Source: Apostichopus japonicus
Taxonomy: Eukaryota > Echinodermata > Holothuroidea > Aspidochirotida > Stichopodidae
Length of the DNA: 64,000 nt
Assembly: GCF_037975245.1 (NCBI RefSeq)
Contig: NC_092567.1
Coordinates: 2,517,714 to 2,581,713 of the forward strand
Direction: 5' to 3'
The notes under the pieces are model-generated. The model was not told where the DNA came from and made no database searches. It was given only the letters and a program-made list of their open reading frames with translations. Made by a program: the position numbers and the translations under genes. Shown here one piece after another: positions 22,061 through 34,342 of this stretch. Position 1 is the first letter of the stretch, and each line of letters begins with the position of its first letter.

Positions 22061-22975
22061 CACCTCCTTTAATTACTCCTTATTTACATACCTAATGAGG
22101 TTTAATTGGATGTTCTTTGTTCTGGTGTAAATAACATTGACTCAACGACCTTTAGTTTCAATAATATGGAAATCCTTTATTGTTATATTCAATCCTAGAT
22201 TATTGGTTCTGGTATCGAATGGTCCTGGAAGTGGGAGGTTGTGTCCAACTGTTTGTTTTTGGGAGTGTTCATGGAAATACAATATCATAACAATTGATGA
22301 AGCCTTACTAAATCTAAGGTAACTGTGACAGTATCAAAATTATATTAAAAAAACAGTAAATATATCCAAATTGTGCAGACATCAATCCGATGTACAAAGC
22401 TATTTGGAGAAACACATCCAATACTGCATGTATTACCGTGATCGCCGTGTCTAAACCTGTCGTACAACTGATGTACCATACGTTCTGATTTAAGTATTTG
22501 GGTCCCATTTATAAACTTTTTACTTTTATTTGAAAAAACTTTTTTTCAAATATGAGTCATTTCTTCAGTAAACGTAGGAACATAACAAATCTATTCATAA
22601 TTATCCAACCGAGGCAGAGGCCATACTATATACAATAGCAGGGAAACAACAGTTACTAAATTTATACACTGATGACGTGAAAGCCTTTGTGACGCCTTTT
22701 CGAATTCGCCTGTTTTAAATAACGCTTGTTGGTTATGACACGCACTATGAATATGGGTACTGTTCAAATGAGATTCTCGCTAAATTGAACCTACTATAAC
22801 GTTTCTACTTAGACGAAAATCGCATAATGTCACCGCACTTTGATGTATTTGCCTAGCTAAGTTTTTAACGTCGGATCAAGTAGCAGTTTCTAATTTGTAC
22901 CCCCGTACATAATGTTACCACTTGTCGACGAGGATCATGACATTTTAACCATCGGTATATACATTAAGACTGGCA
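22060..22975. repeat. Diverged duplicated segment, copy 2 (partner 2700-3630)
   Basis: Same order and orientation as copy 1, with both exon remnants. The two copies lie about 19 kb apart, on either side of the GPCR pseudogene, Penelope element and Ig-domain gene. Confidence 0.8.
22150..22508 (-). pseudogene. Membrane-protein gene remnant (copy 2)
   Basis: The hydrophobic exon is intact here: GPKYLNQNVWYISCTTGL, then DTAITVIHAVLDVFLQIALY and IGLMSAQFGYIY. The tail exon still ends GLNITIKDFHIIETKG followed by a stop, but one extra base in its middle breaks the frame and a TGA lies near its start. Copies 1 and 2 have complementary lesions in different exons. Gene family not recognised. Confidence 0.5.
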
Positions 22976-23125
22976 TCTAGAACTTGCAACGCTAGCGTAA
23001 AATATTCACAAGCTATCCTCAAAACCAGCATAAATGACTGCTCATACGTCCCCTACTGGACGTATCCCTTCTATACCAGAGCCGCCGAAAAATGAGTGAA
23101 ACTGAATACACTGGCAGTGTTCGGC

Positions 23126-23133
23126 TGCTTACG
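23126..23133. repeat. hAT target-site duplication, left
   Basis: The 8-mer tgcttacg directly precedes the element and is repeated exactly at 27600-27607. Confidence 0.9.
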
Positions 23134-23659
23134 CAAGGGCGGCGGAAGCACTTTTAATCTGGGGGGGGGGGCACCGACGTCGAAGGGCACTTTTCAGAAA
23201 TTCGATTGGACTGATGCAGCCTGATATTTGGTACCCTTTATAACTCTTATTGTATTATCTTATTTGCATATACACAACACTCCATCAACGCCCCCCCCCC
23301 CCTTCCAAGGAAAAAAAATACATACTAGCACTGTAATATCCAATGTGCAAATTGGGAAACAAGGAACAAGTTTTCTTTCGAGACAAAATGAGGTGAAATC
23401 ATTATAAAGTCCAAGTCCCTGCACACGCGATCGATACATGCATGAAAGCAAATTAAATATGTCAAAATACAAAGGGATGGGGTTTAGATTATGGGATATA
23501 CTCATTATTCATGGTAGGCTTTAAATGGCTTCTGCTTATTACAAAGTCACAATGTAATATAGCAATGCATTTTTGGAAATGCATAAGGATTACTTTGGCA
23601 AATTGAATATGCATAATGGCACACACCAGAATGGTAGAGAGCCTTGTGGTAGAAAACAT

Positions 23660-26215
23660 TCAAAACTTCCCGAAATAATTCATCCGACGTGGGTTTCGTC
23701 TTGTAAACTCCTTGGCGATGTCCCGTATGACTAATCCGTCCGTTCTTGCTTTATGGATATGAAGCATTAGCATATTGTTATACCGTCGTTCACCAATTGT
23801 GCTCCGCAAGTATGTCTTTATCCGGCGTTGCACGGAGAAGGATCTCTCTCCGGAGGCTGCGCTCATTGGTGCCAGTAGGTATATATGCATTAGGCGGAGC
23901 ACATTGGGAAATGCCAGGCGAATGTCATTGTGGTCAGACAGGAGAGATACTACGGTATCCATTGATGTAACTGTCTTTACCAGAGGAAGTCTCTGTTTGA
24001 TGATTCCATTTAACAATGCCAGTTCCGCTTGCAGACAGTGGAAGTCAACGTCACTCTTATATAGACTCTTCGTCTGTGCGCTGAACCCAAGATCGTGGCC
24101 ATTTGAGGAATTGATAAGTGCCGTCTCGATATCAACTAGGACTGTATATGATGTTTGTTGAAAGCGTCGCCTCAACTCGGAGATACAGACGTCAATTGCC
24201 CCGCAATGCTCCACTCGATATAGATCCTCTGGGGAAGCGAACATGTGTTGTTCCGCATTTCCAAGCTGTAACCGACGAGGAACTTTTCTGTGCCTAGGCA
24301 GCTCTGGTGGATTTACAAATTCAATCTGCTCTGCTGCTGAGACGGTCTGCTGGTAGTATACTTGAAAAGAATTTCGTTGCCGTTGGAGATTTTTTTCCAA
24401 AGCATTAACGCATTCAACAACTGTTTGTGCAGTTATAGATGGTTTTTGCATAGTAGATGCAACTTGTTCGGAAACGCTAAAAATATTCAATGCAGAGTGT
24501 AGACCGATGAATGTCGAGAACTTCTCCATTTTGCTTGCCAAACCAAAGGCAGTACTGGCACTGTCACCAGAGGAATTATCACCTGTGCTAACCAGAGTGG
24601 CATACAGACCCTCGTAATTGTGCAGGATTGCAGAGATTGACTTTGTTCGAACTGTCCATCTTGTTGGGCACAGCATATGTAAGTTCTCAACTTGGTCTGC
24701 CGTATATTCCGATGCGATATTCTGGTAATTTGCCATTCGCTTAGGTGAAGCGTGAATGAATGCTGACACATCCTGCGCAAAACTCAGCGAGTCTCGAATC
24801 ATAGTACTAGACTTAACACAGCCTTGGAGGGCCAAATCTAAACTATGATTGCAACAATGCAAGTACAGAGCTGATGGGTTTTCTGCCGTAATTCTAGTCG
24901 CTACCCCGCTGAGACTGCCAGACATGTTTGCGGCACCATCGTAGGATTGCCACCGACAGTTGTCTAATGGCAGATTACACCGCAAAAGAATATCCTTTAA
25001 GGATGCAGTGATTGTTATGGCGTCTGTGCTGGTCAACTCATACATTCCTACGAAGTCTTCATGTACAGCTATATCTTCCTCTAGAGAAATCCATCGCAAT
25101 ACGCAAGTCATCTGTTCCTTGTTACTGATGTCTCTCGACTCATCTGCAATTATCCCGTAGAGGCCCTTCGAAGTTGTGTGAATTTCTGAAATGATCGAAC
25201 GAAGCACAGAATTGCCCATCATTTCTATTAGTTCGTTAATGATCTCATGACTAAGATAGCGCCTATCTTCAACCCATTGTGCTAATCCAGGTACATCATT
25301 TGCTCTACATCTTAAGAGTTGTATCAAGTTACTTTCATCATCACTTTTTCCTCGAATGCTTAATCCTTGACGCGTTAGGTAGTGGATACTTTCAATCTGT
25401 TTCAATAACAGCTGTCTGTGCATTTCTTGCATTTGGATTTGTTTGCTATCTAATTTGATCGCAATATTTTGCTGTTTATCTTCAAAACAAGCTATTTTCT
25501 CAACCGCCTCTGCATGGAAATGTGAACACGCATGCTTGGAGAGTTTTTCATAACACTTCTTCCAGTTACAAAATGCTCCGGAAAAGAAAGCCTCTTCTCC
25601 CCCGTGACTAGCGGTTATGAGATTGTAGCCTAATGCACGCTTACAAATATGGCAAGAGATTGTTCCTTTTGTCATGCAATAACTGAGCCAAGTGTATTGC
25701 CTGAAAATGGATTGGGGACACAGTCGAGTCTTTGAAGCACTACCTTTACCGGTTTTCTGTTTAACTGATGTTTGCTTAATGTTATCAACTGTTGGGTGGA
25801 ATGGTCGTTCTCCTGTGCAGCAAGGTGACTGACATGGTAAGCCTTTTGGTTCCTTCAGTTCTGCTACACGTTCTACTTTCGTGGGACCAGTCTCTTGAAT
25901 CGGATTTTGTTGGTGTGGATCAAGATCTTTATCCTGCGTCCAATGTTCCTCTTGATTCAGTTCCTCTGATTCTGCTGATTTCCCTGCTGTTTCTGTATCA
26001 GTAATCTCTTGAACCATTAAACTTCCTTGGAGAGAGCTTGTATTTTCATCCTGCTCATTCACTTCAATGTTACTATACTGGGGTCTTTCACACTCTGGTT
26101 CTGGTTCCTGTTCTTTAGTTACTTTATTGAAAAATTGTGTGAGCTTTGGAATTTTGGTTGCTGTTACTTTTAGCAGTTTCTCTCTCATTCGTTTTTGCCT
26201 CTGTGCCCGCGGCAT
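23660..26215 (-). CDS. hAT transposase, ZMYM/TTF-finger type, 851 codons, intact
   Basis: The start chosen is MPRAQRQKRMREK. An acceptor-like ttatttgcag lies just upstream, so a non-coding 5' exon is possible. Order of parts: a basic N-terminus with a PKLTQFF-type motif; an acidic spacer; a TTF-type zinc finger (about residues 170-245) with FRQYTWLSYC, CHICKRAL and FCNWKKCYEKLSKH. The RNase H-like catalytic core follows, with ADESRDISNKEQM, YDGAANMSGSLSG and LHCCNHSLDLALQ; then LCPTRWTVR. Last is the C-terminal dimerisation domain with APMSAASGERSFSVQRRIK, LRSTIGERRYNNMLMLHIH. Length fits full hAT proteins of the ZMYM1-like/DUF4371 class. No internal stop or frameshift. It would bind the element ends and perform cut-and-paste transposition in the nucleus. 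Confidence 0.93.
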   Translation of the reverse strand: MPRAQRQKRMREKLLKVTATKIPKLTQFFNKVTKEQEPEPECERPQYSNIEVNEQDENTSSLQGSLMVQEITDTETAGKSAESEELNQEEHWTQDKDLDPHQQNPIQETGPTKVERVAELKEPKGLPCQSPCCTGERPFHPTVDNIKQTSVKQKTGKGSASKTRLCPQSIFRQYTWLSYCMTKGTISCHICKRALGYNLITASHGGEEAFFSGAFCNWKKCYEKLSKHACSHFHAEAVEKIACFEDKQQNIAIKLDSKQIQMQEMHRQLLLKQIESIHYLTRQGLSIRGKSDDESNLIQLLRCRANDVPGLAQWVEDRRYLSHEIINELIEMMGNSVLRSIISEIHTTSKGLYGIIADESRDISNKEQMTCVLRWISLEEDIAVHEDFVGMYELTSTDAITITASLKDILLRCNLPLDNCRWQSYDGAANMSGSLSGVATRITAENPSALYLHCCNHSLDLALQGCVKSSTMIRDSLSFAQDVSAFIHASPKRMANYQNIASEYTADQVENLHMLCPTRWTVRTKSISAILHNYEGLYATLVSTGDNSSGDSASTAFGLASKMEKFSTFIGLHSALNIFSVSEQVASTMQKPSITAQTVVECVNALEKNLQRQRNSFQVYYQQTVSAAEQIEFVNPPELPRHRKVPRRLQLGNAEQHMFASPEDLYRVEHCGAIDVCISELRRRFQQTSYTVLVDIETALINSSNGHDLGFSAQTKSLYKSDVDFHCLQAELALLNGIIKQRLPLVKTVTSMDTVVSLLSDHNDIRLAFPNVLRLMHIYLLAPMSAASGERSFSVQRRIKTYLRSTIGERRYNNMLMLHIHKARTDGLVIRDIAKEFTRRNPRRMNYFGKF

Positions 26216-26415
26216 AGTGACATAACGGTCTCTACGGGTGACTGCAAATAATATAATTATCAAAGCAACTGATAGTTACATATATGACTTTCTAACGTTC
26301 ATTGAGGATATTATTGTAGGGACATCCCGATTTTCATGAGGTTCATTGTTCATAAGGTTCTTTATTCATACGGAGCATTGGTCAAAACGACTGATATTCA
26401 TAATTAACAAAAAGG

Positions 26416-26425
26416 GCATATGTAT

Positions 26426-26465
<40 letters not shown>
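26416..26465. repeat. (TA)n tract inside the hAT element
   Basis: Short (TA)n run, one aaa interruption, upstream of the transposase start. Confidence 0.85.
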
Positions 26466-26470
<5 letters not shown>

Positions 26471-27599
26471 GACGTCTGGAAAGACTTTGTCCCTGCTGTA
26501 TATAGGTCAAAGGCGAGGATTTATACCATTTGCAACGACATCCAAGGGAGAAGATCGTTCCAGAGGCCTTAATATATATTACATATAAATATTCATATAT
26601 TTCCCCAAAACAACATGATAGGCCCACAGGTCAAGCTAGAGGCATGTGGGGGGGGGGGGAGGTGGTACACAATGGAACTATAATATGATCATACAATTAA
26701 TCAGGGAGACGTGATAGACCACCGCATTCACACAAGCAACAGGATAGATTGCTGTGCTACGTATTTATTATTTTTCGTATCCGGCTTTATTTTCCCAAAA
26801 ATAAAATTACCCAAAATAGAATTGTCAATTTCCCACCTTAGCTATGCCCAATGAGCCTCCGTGCCTAGATAACCTCGCTCATCTCCCAGGATGCGGCAAA
26901 ATAGCTATAGGCTAGTTTATTATTCAGTTATCTACCACAACCACCATTCCTTTTAAAAAGGTCTATTTGTTCCATCGACCATTACTAATACCTGGTCCAA
27001 GTTTCCAGTCCCCGGAATTCGGACCGACATGCACCCCCCCCCCTCCTACACCGATGTATCTAAATACAATAGAAGTCAGAATCTTACCATAGAAACGCCA
27101 CTGAATGTAAATCCTGTGAAAATTGTACGATTGTATAAACGCAGCTGAAGATGAACTAAGCCGATGCATGTAGTATAGGCTACTGTATAAAGCTCCTAGT
27201 CCTATACATTTAAATCGATCCAAGCTCTGCAGTGTAGCAACAGCAACGGGTATCACCTTCTTTCATCAATCTATGTTTACAAGTTGATGGCGATTGATTT
27301 TATTGGCGTAACTATTCAGGTACTTATACAAAATGCTAATTGCTAAAGTAGGAATCTGCCGAATTAGAGTTTATTTTTTGTTAAGTGCTTAACATTTTTT
27401 TCCATTCGAAATAGCTTTGAGTTTGACCCACAGCAATTCATTGATACTTCTAAATTAGGATTAGATCTCTTACTGGAATATCGCTGACCTAATAAGGTGA
27501 TCAAGAGTACAATTTTTATGTAGAAAAAGGGCACATTTTTAACCTGAGAAAAAGTGGGGGGCACGTGCCCCCTGTGCCCCCCCGGTTCCGCCGCCCTTG

Positions 27600-27607
27600 T
27601 GCTTACG
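27600..27607. repeat. hAT target-site duplication, right
   Basis: Exact repeat of tgcttacg, matching 23126-23133. Confidence 0.9.
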
Positions 27608-27825
27608 ACTACGACTGGTCACGAATTAGCTAGTGTTACGACGCATCGTTTTGTTGAGGCAGGGAGTTGTCCATAACAACTCCCTGGTTGAGGCGACGGA
27701 ACATACTTTCTCGGGTGCTGGTCGGTGACGTTCGTGCAGCGTGTGGCGGTTCATGACTAGGACTTGGGAAAACTTTGGACACAACGCCATGTAGACGAAG
27801 GCGCTCGACGTTGGAAGAAGTAACA

Positions 27826-28103
27826 GTGGGAGGAGGGAAGGGAGGAGGGAAGGAGGGGAGGAAGGGAGTAAGGGAGGAAGGGAGGAGGGGAGGAAGGGAG
27901 GAAGGGAGGAAGGGAGGAAGGGAGGAAGGGAGGAAGGGAGGAAGGGAGGAAGGGAGGAAGGGAGGAAGGGAGGAAGGGAAGAAGGGAGGAAGGGAAGGAG
28001 AGGCCAGGAGGGGAGGAGGAGAGGAAGGGAGGCAAGGAAGGAGGGGAGGAGGGGAGGAGGGGAGCCTGGAAGGGAGGAAGGGAGGAGGGGAGGAAGGGAG
28101 GAA
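27826..28103. repeat. (GGAGGAAG)n purine-only repeat
   Basis: About 280 bp of almost pure purine on the + strand, built from ggaggaag and ggaggagg units. All frames stay open through it, which explains several long Pro/Leu/Ser or Gly/Arg reading frames that are not genes. It could form triplex DNA. Confidence 0.95.
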
Positions 28104-28600
28104 GTTAGTAAATGTTGCCATAATAACATCACTAATTTTGCTAACGTTGACACTAAAGTTGACACATATCAGCATGTCAGTATAAAACATCACCAATTAT
28201 TGAAAATGTGTATCTCCACTTATCAAAATGCTATCAGGTTGTGGTTTTAAGCCATAGATGACGCAAACAATTCACGGCAGTTGTGTTTGACCGGAATAGA
28301 GGAATAGTCTTACGTAAATGGTGCAATGAGGCAGAGCGAACACCAAGGCAAGAATTTGTCAAAACAGCAATATACCCCTCATGTTTTTTATTTGATATAA
28401 GTATATTATTCGAGGAAAAATGACTGTCATAAATATCAAGCTCAGGGAAGCAGTATCTGCATCTTCATTTGTCATATTACTCTCGCTCAACATTGTTCTC
28501 CACCAAACGTGAAACGTCTTAAGTTGTTGTGCATATTTACAAGTGGCGGAGATTTCTTGTCAGAAGTGGGGGGGTTGCAGGCCATTGATGAAATAAAAAG
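28104..28600. other. No gene seen
   Basis: AT-rich spacer between the purine repeat and the hAT-like repeats. Confidence 0.4.
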
Positions 28601-28614
28601 TCATAACTGCTGAC

Positions 28615-28735
28615 TCACTATCTAAGTGGAGCGCCACCATAAGTTGGCGCGAAGTGCACAAGAATTTTTTGGCAAATATTGCCTCCCAGATTGCAGTAAA
28701 TGACACTGCCCAGGCCTTGAAAAGCTGCATTTAAC
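28615..28735 (+). repeat. Partial copy of the shared repeat cassette
   Basis: actatctaagtggagcgcc and the following ttggcgcgaagtg match the cassette found inside several elements here (28783, 38340, 43540, 48260, 51750). Confidence 0.7.
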
Positions 28736-29265
28736 CAGGGGCGTATGCAGGATTTTCTAACCAGGGGGGCGCGTATTACTATCTAAGCGGAGCGCCACCA
28801 TTGGTTGGCGCGCAGCGTACAAGAAAATTTCTGGTTTTGGTACCCCCAGATCACCGGAAATGGCACTTCTCGGGCTTGAAACTGACCAACCATATGTACA
28901 CTTTTGCCTGAGAACCAAGTTTTTTCCAAATACTTTTTTTCTCATCTATAACCTTTTTGAAGATTGTCACCAGTCACACATCATGTTCGACTTCATCACA
29001 TATCCTGTGGATCGCTTTTGTAGGTGATTCTTCATCGCGGCCCACAATATCCGTCAGCCCCACTGTTCAGAATTTGAAAATTCACAATTCTCGTGAATAA
29101 ATGCACTTCAAAACATACCCATAATGTTGCACAAAATATCATCTGTGGACAACCGATATAGAAAAACCTCCTTCAAACCCTAGTCAAAATTGCACGAGTA
29201 TGATGAAGTATGATGAAGAATGTTGGTTAGGGAATTTTCGAAAATTCAGACGGCTACTAAAAAAT
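28736..29265 (+). mobile_element. Non-autonomous hAT-like repeat, family B, copy 1
   Basis: Begins CAGGGGCGTATGCAGGATTT and carries the shared cassette (ctaagcggagcgccacca). It then aligns in inverse orientation with 51275-51821 over more than 500 bp, including gagaaccaagttttttccaa, cagtcacacatcatgttcga and aacctccttcaa. No right terminal repeat was recognised, so it is probably truncated. Confidence 0.75.
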
Positions 29266-30479
29266 TTCGTTGAAGGAAATAAAAAATATACCAGATATTT
29301 CCGAAACCGAACACTACACACATCGACAGTTTTGAGCATGGGCGCAGATCAGTCTTGGATAATGGTGGGGACGCGTGTCTGTTCTATGACACTATCTAAG
29401 CGGATACACTTCCTTATTCAGCAACGATTTCTCTAGTGCGCAATTACGGAACTCGGGTGAAACTGACGGACGTTTAAGTACGGGTAGGTAGCTACAGTGT
29501 TAGATCACGCACGTATTTTATATGCATGCGCCATATGCTCAACGAGACTGTACACAGCTTATGCACTAGGGATTTCAGGCACGCAAATGCATAGTGATTT
29601 TGACAAGAACCAGTACTAAGTGGAATTTAATAGTATTCTACCTTCATATTATAATGGGCTTTACTTCCTCAGATTATGTTCTACTTAAGTATGTGAATAA
29701 TTTATTGATTTTCAAGACAGCATTGAAGTGTCCATAACCACTATAAATACGATGTCGTATCTTCATTATTTGCTCCCTCTCAGCAGTAAAATTACAAAAT
29801 AGTCCCCTTCCTGCCGTTCTCATTGAAAGAGGTCAAACTTAGAGTGACATATAGTTCCAAACACCAACAAAAGGTAACTTTAAATAAATATCTATAAACA
29901 AAATTACACCCAATCAAATGTTGGATCGCAAATAGCTGTTCTTTCCCTCAAACATTCCTAATAATTGATATAGGCATACAAGTTACGGCAGTGATGTAGT
30001 GTGAAAAAAAATCAATGTGTCTGAGTAGTGAGGGACAAGCGCTAATGTTAACAGATCTATCGCTATTTTATTACTCTGCAATAAAACCAAACGAGTTGTA
30101 GCCTGCAAGACTGGTCTGTAACGACAGAGAGGTAAATAAGTACTATAACTAGCTTAATTCTATGACCTACATGCATGTAAATCATATAGTATACACAACG
30201 TTGCGCTATTTCGATTGAGTTGATATTTATACATAACTGGGCCTATACATGAAGTAATAAGTAACTTTAGTCATTTTGTACGTACACTTCAATTCGCCTG
30301 ATCCAATCTTCTCATATAAAAAAGTAAAAGACGGCTCCGTGGTGTATAATAACCACTGTGGATTTCTGCGCATAGCTTCATCGTTGAAGTTGTTTTTGAG
30401 AGTGTATGTCATAATGCAGCACATATATAGTTTAGTGTAGAGTGCAAACCCGCACAAAAATATTGTCTTACAACACGCG
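29266..30479. other. No gene seen
   Basis: AT-rich DNA without a supportable exon. A short related word (actatctaagcggat) near 29390 hints at more decayed family sequence. Confidence 0.4.
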
Positions 30480-30498
30480 ATATATATATATATATATA

Positions 30499-30570
<72 letters not shown>

Positions 30571-30609
30571 CATATACATATATATATATATATATATATA
30601 CATATATAC

Positions 30610-30692
<83 letters not shown>
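30480..30692. repeat. (TA)n array with (CATATA) interruptions
   Basis: About 210 bp, interrupted by tatacatatacatata words. Confidence 0.97.
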
Positions 30693-30694
<2 letters not shown>

Positions 30695-31777
30695 TACATA
30701 ACATACATGATATTATCATACTGTGAGGTCAATAATGTCTACCATGCGCTTGCGGTTGAACTGGCGGAAGGATGCAATAACTATTAATCCAAACATTGCT
30801 TATAGATATTTATTAAAATTACTCCTAGCACGAACATTTCCTTTGCTGGAAAAATCCAAACAATATCTAAACTTATTGAATTCAGCTTCATTTTCTATTT
30901 TACCCGCTGTAAGTTTAACAATGTGTTGGAAGGATGGAAAACATATCAAAACAAAACAAATGGAGTAGAGCTGAAAAGGCCACTCGTATCTTTTCGTGCA
31001 AATCCAATTCACAGAAATGGCAGCAAACATATAGAAAAGCAATACAAAATGAGGAATAGAAAAGATAGGAGTATATTAATAAATATGAAACAGGAATGCG
31101 TATATACGATACGAATATAAAATTGGTACACATTTGTTTTGCAATACTATAGATGCATTCCACGATATTGCTAAACATTTTAACTGAATCTTTGTATTTG
31201 CAAACAGTGTGCCAGACGATGACAATATGGTCTTTTTTCCTTTCCTAAATGGTTTGAAAAATAATGCCAAAATACTAATACTAACATATATTGGGGAATT
31301 CCAGTCACATAATTGGAGGCACGTTCCAACTTTCATACATGGCCAATCGTGTATTTTTTCTTTCCTTTCAAGGACCTATTATTTGAAGGATAACCGTTGA
31401 CGTAATTTCAGTATCTGCACATCTGTCCAAGTTCATCATATCACAAGTTCTTCATTAATGGATAATATGGTAAAGATTAATTTTTTACCTTTTTTTTGGG
31501 GGGGGGGGGGGGTCAAATTAAAGATCCTAGTGGCCGGGAAGGAAAAATGATTATGACGATTAGAAACTTTTCCCAAATTAATCAGGGATACATTTTTTTT
31601 TGTCAAAAATATAAATAAAATTTACTCAACTACTGTATTGTAAAGTTTTACATGATCAGCATGTTACGTAACTACAAAACCATTATGTACAATGTTGCCA
31701 GCGATTTCTACATAGCACCAGTTCAGTAAGCGTTTTACACATATTTAAGTTACTTATTAAAAGCAGCTTTTCTTTTA
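30693..31777. other. No gene seen
   Basis: AT-rich, with several overlapping short open frames on both strands, none with recognisable features. G-run near 31500. Confidence 0.4.
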
Positions 31778-31874
31778 ATTTGAGGCCTTTGAGGCTTTGA
31801 GGCCTTTGAGGCCTTTGAGGCCTTTGCATAAAGCGCTATATAAATATTTGCTTATTATTATTATTATTATTAAT
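31778..31874 (+). mobile_element. Retroposon 3' tail with (gaggccttt)n and (att)n
   Basis: Five tandem gaggc(c)ttt units, then gcataaagcgctatataaat, then (att)n. The 'aagcgctatataaat...(att)n' ending is a common 3' tail of SINE/LINE families in marine invertebrates. Confidence 0.65.
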
Positions 31875-33896
31875 TAAATCGATCACAACAGAAAGGCACA
31901 TTTAAGAGACAACAAAAAAGAATGACAACACAAATAATTTGGAATATTTGATGAATTCAACCTTTAATTTCAACACTTAAGAGGGTATTCTGTGCATCTA
32001 CAACCATGTATGAATAGTGAACCACAGCCATGATATTTTAATTTATGGGTTCAGTTATGGATGGCAGTTTGCATCAGATACACTAGGCGGGCGTAACCAC
32101 ATTGATAGCATACTTTCATTTTTCAGCAATGTTAATCCTTCTTTTTACCTACAATAAAAAAAAATACACTAACAAAAACATAAAGAAAAGTAATAACAGA
32201 AACATGAACAAAAGGTACTATCTCTTAAAAGTGCATGCTTACGAAATTTAAATGATTTACTATATTAGTTTCTGAGATGTATGTACACAAAGCATTTGGT
32301 CGAGTTAGGAATTTCACCCAACTTCCTCAACATGTCAAGATATTTGAAAGCTCCCAACAATTAACATAATCAACTGTCTGAGTGCAAAATTTGTCAAAGA
32401 TACAATTCTACCCGCAGCATTAGCTAAAATTTCTTGCATAGATAAATAAAATGATCTGTTCATAGTTACTTTAGTTTCAATGACAATCATTAACCCTTGA
32501 ACGTTCCAAGAACGTCATGTGAGCTTAGCAACTAAAACATGCTGGTATTAGACCTTTGACATATCATGATTGTAATGAAATATTATAAAACATTTATTCA
32601 AACAATGCAGTCACACCTACCTCATGCGCGCAACACTTCAGCTATTTTGACATTTAAAACCAAAAGAACAGTTTGTTTTTTACAAAAAAAAATAAATTTC
32701 TGGCAATCTTGTTAATAATCACATTCAGCCACCGTAATATCCTTAAAACTTGATCTTTTATTTTTAGTATTCTGGAGTAGACTGTGCCATTTATCTATAT
32801 AGTAAAAACAATAACGGAAAATGATCAATGTGTCGTGCTTTCAATATATATAATTTGACATAATAGATTCTTTTCTCGTAGAGCAGAAAATAAGTAACGT
32901 AAACACCACTGTATCAAGTTTATTTTCTTAATTATATGCAAACGTATTCCATACAAAACTTGCTTTTTGTTATTTTGGAAGACAGTCATAATATCTCAGA
33001 CCGCCTTATTACAGTTTGCATTTCATGCACGTTCACGGTATATGTGAAGTAGCCTATATAATATATGAGACAAATGAATGGGAAGATAGTTTGAAAAGTT
33101 TGGAGGGGTGAAGTACGATTCTGTGTCCCTCCCCCCCCCCCCCCCAACGACTGATGTACTCCGCCAGCCAGTTGGAACAATTTCCTACTGCTAATAATGT
33201 ACACCAATAGCATGCTCTCAAATCACTGGTATTGACAGTATAAACAGTTCCTTACCTTCAACTGATAGAAACATAGTGTTCATATTACTGCACGTACTGG
33301 CAATACGAGTGATCTGAAGCGGGACATAACACTACAGTATAAAAACAGTTGTCCCAACTGAGTGACTCCGTGGCTGTGTTGAATCATTCAGTTGGATCAA
33401 TTGCGTTAGTACAAGAAGCGCCAAGAAATGAAACGATCAAGTTTGGTTTGCGAACTGTATGTGGCTTACGCGTGTATGGCTGTGGATTACTAGTATATTT
33501 AGTAACGATAAATGACTTTACTTGACAAACCGTTACAAGTTAGGTTGCATTATCTAACTCTGCATCCGTTGATTAACGATTTGGCAAAAGTTACTTGTAA
33601 TCATGTAAAATGACTAAATGGACTTTTACTATTATTTTCGGCAATACTCAATCGCATGCATACGCATGCTTTTACTGAATGTTGTGTAATATTTACCGAC
33701 AAAATGCCATGTATTTTTACAACCCGTGATTTACGTAACATTTTTATACATATTGTTTTCTGTGTGTATAAGAATTTAAAAGATGAAATCAATCCATTAC
33801 TTCCAAAAAAAAATAATAATAATAATATGGCGTAAAACAATTTGTTTAATATTCTTATAAATATCTGCGTATCGTGCATAATGTATACGATTGCTA
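31875..33896. other. No supported gene
   Basis: AT-rich. A weak candidate first exon on the minus strand ends with a gtaagg donor at about 33252 (ATG near 33280, reading MNTMFLSVE), with a tata word about 60 bp upstream. Nothing downstream could be linked to it. Poly-C run near 33130. Confidence 0.3.
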
Positions 33897-34342
33897 CTAT
33901 ATCATCATTAGTAGTTTAGACTGAGAGTTTGTGACGATGAAATAGTTAACGTTTGTCATATATCATATATTTACGTTGTTTGACATTGTATGACTATTTC
34001 ACACTACCACAGACCCTACACATGTAATATTAATATACAGGTAGTCATATTCATATAATCAGCAGAATGTATCTATTGAATACTTTCTTTAATTTATATC
34101 ACGTGACTACTTGACTCTATATCATCGTTAGTAATTTAGACTGATAGTTTGTGACGATTAAATAGTTAACGTTTGTCATATATCATATATTTACGTTGTT
34201 TGACATTGTATGACTATTTCACACTACCACAGACCCTCAACAATTAATATTTAAAGACAAGTAGTCATATTTATTTAATCAGCTGAATGTATCTATTGTA
34301 TTACTTTCTTTAATTCATATTGCGTGACTACTTAATTCTCTA
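33897..34342. repeat. Tandem duplication, two units of about 223 bp
   Basis: The block from tatatcatcattagtagttta to cacgtgactacttgactc repeats from about 34120, with long identical runs (for example catatatttacgttgtttg). A weaker third copy starts near 34425 (agctatttcacac, then acatgtatattaacaggcaa). Confidence 0.85.

Larger units (their letters stand above)
23134..27599 (-). mobile_element. Complete hAT-superfamily DNA transposon
   Basis: The 4,466-bp element begins CAAGGGCGGCGGAAGCAC. Its right end, read on the minus strand, begins CAAGGGCGGCGGAACC, giving a 14-bp perfect terminal inverted repeat. Both ends are followed inward by G-rich/C-rich stretches. A perfect 8-bp target duplication (tgcttacg), the hAT hallmark, flanks it. 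Inside, one long intact transposase frame lies on the minus strand. The transposase leader region (26216-27599) holds a small (TA)n array. Intact ends, duplication and frame suggest recent mobility. Confidence 0.93.

Noticed and set aside
27626-28196. Pro/Leu/Ser-rich frames of up to 186 codons and a Gly/Arg/Glu frame
   Set aside because: Artefacts of the purine repeat; all frames stay open and there is no splice or start context.
33252-33345. First exon with TATA-like word, ATG and gtaagg donor
   Set aside because: Attractive signals, but no downstream exon in matching phase was found.
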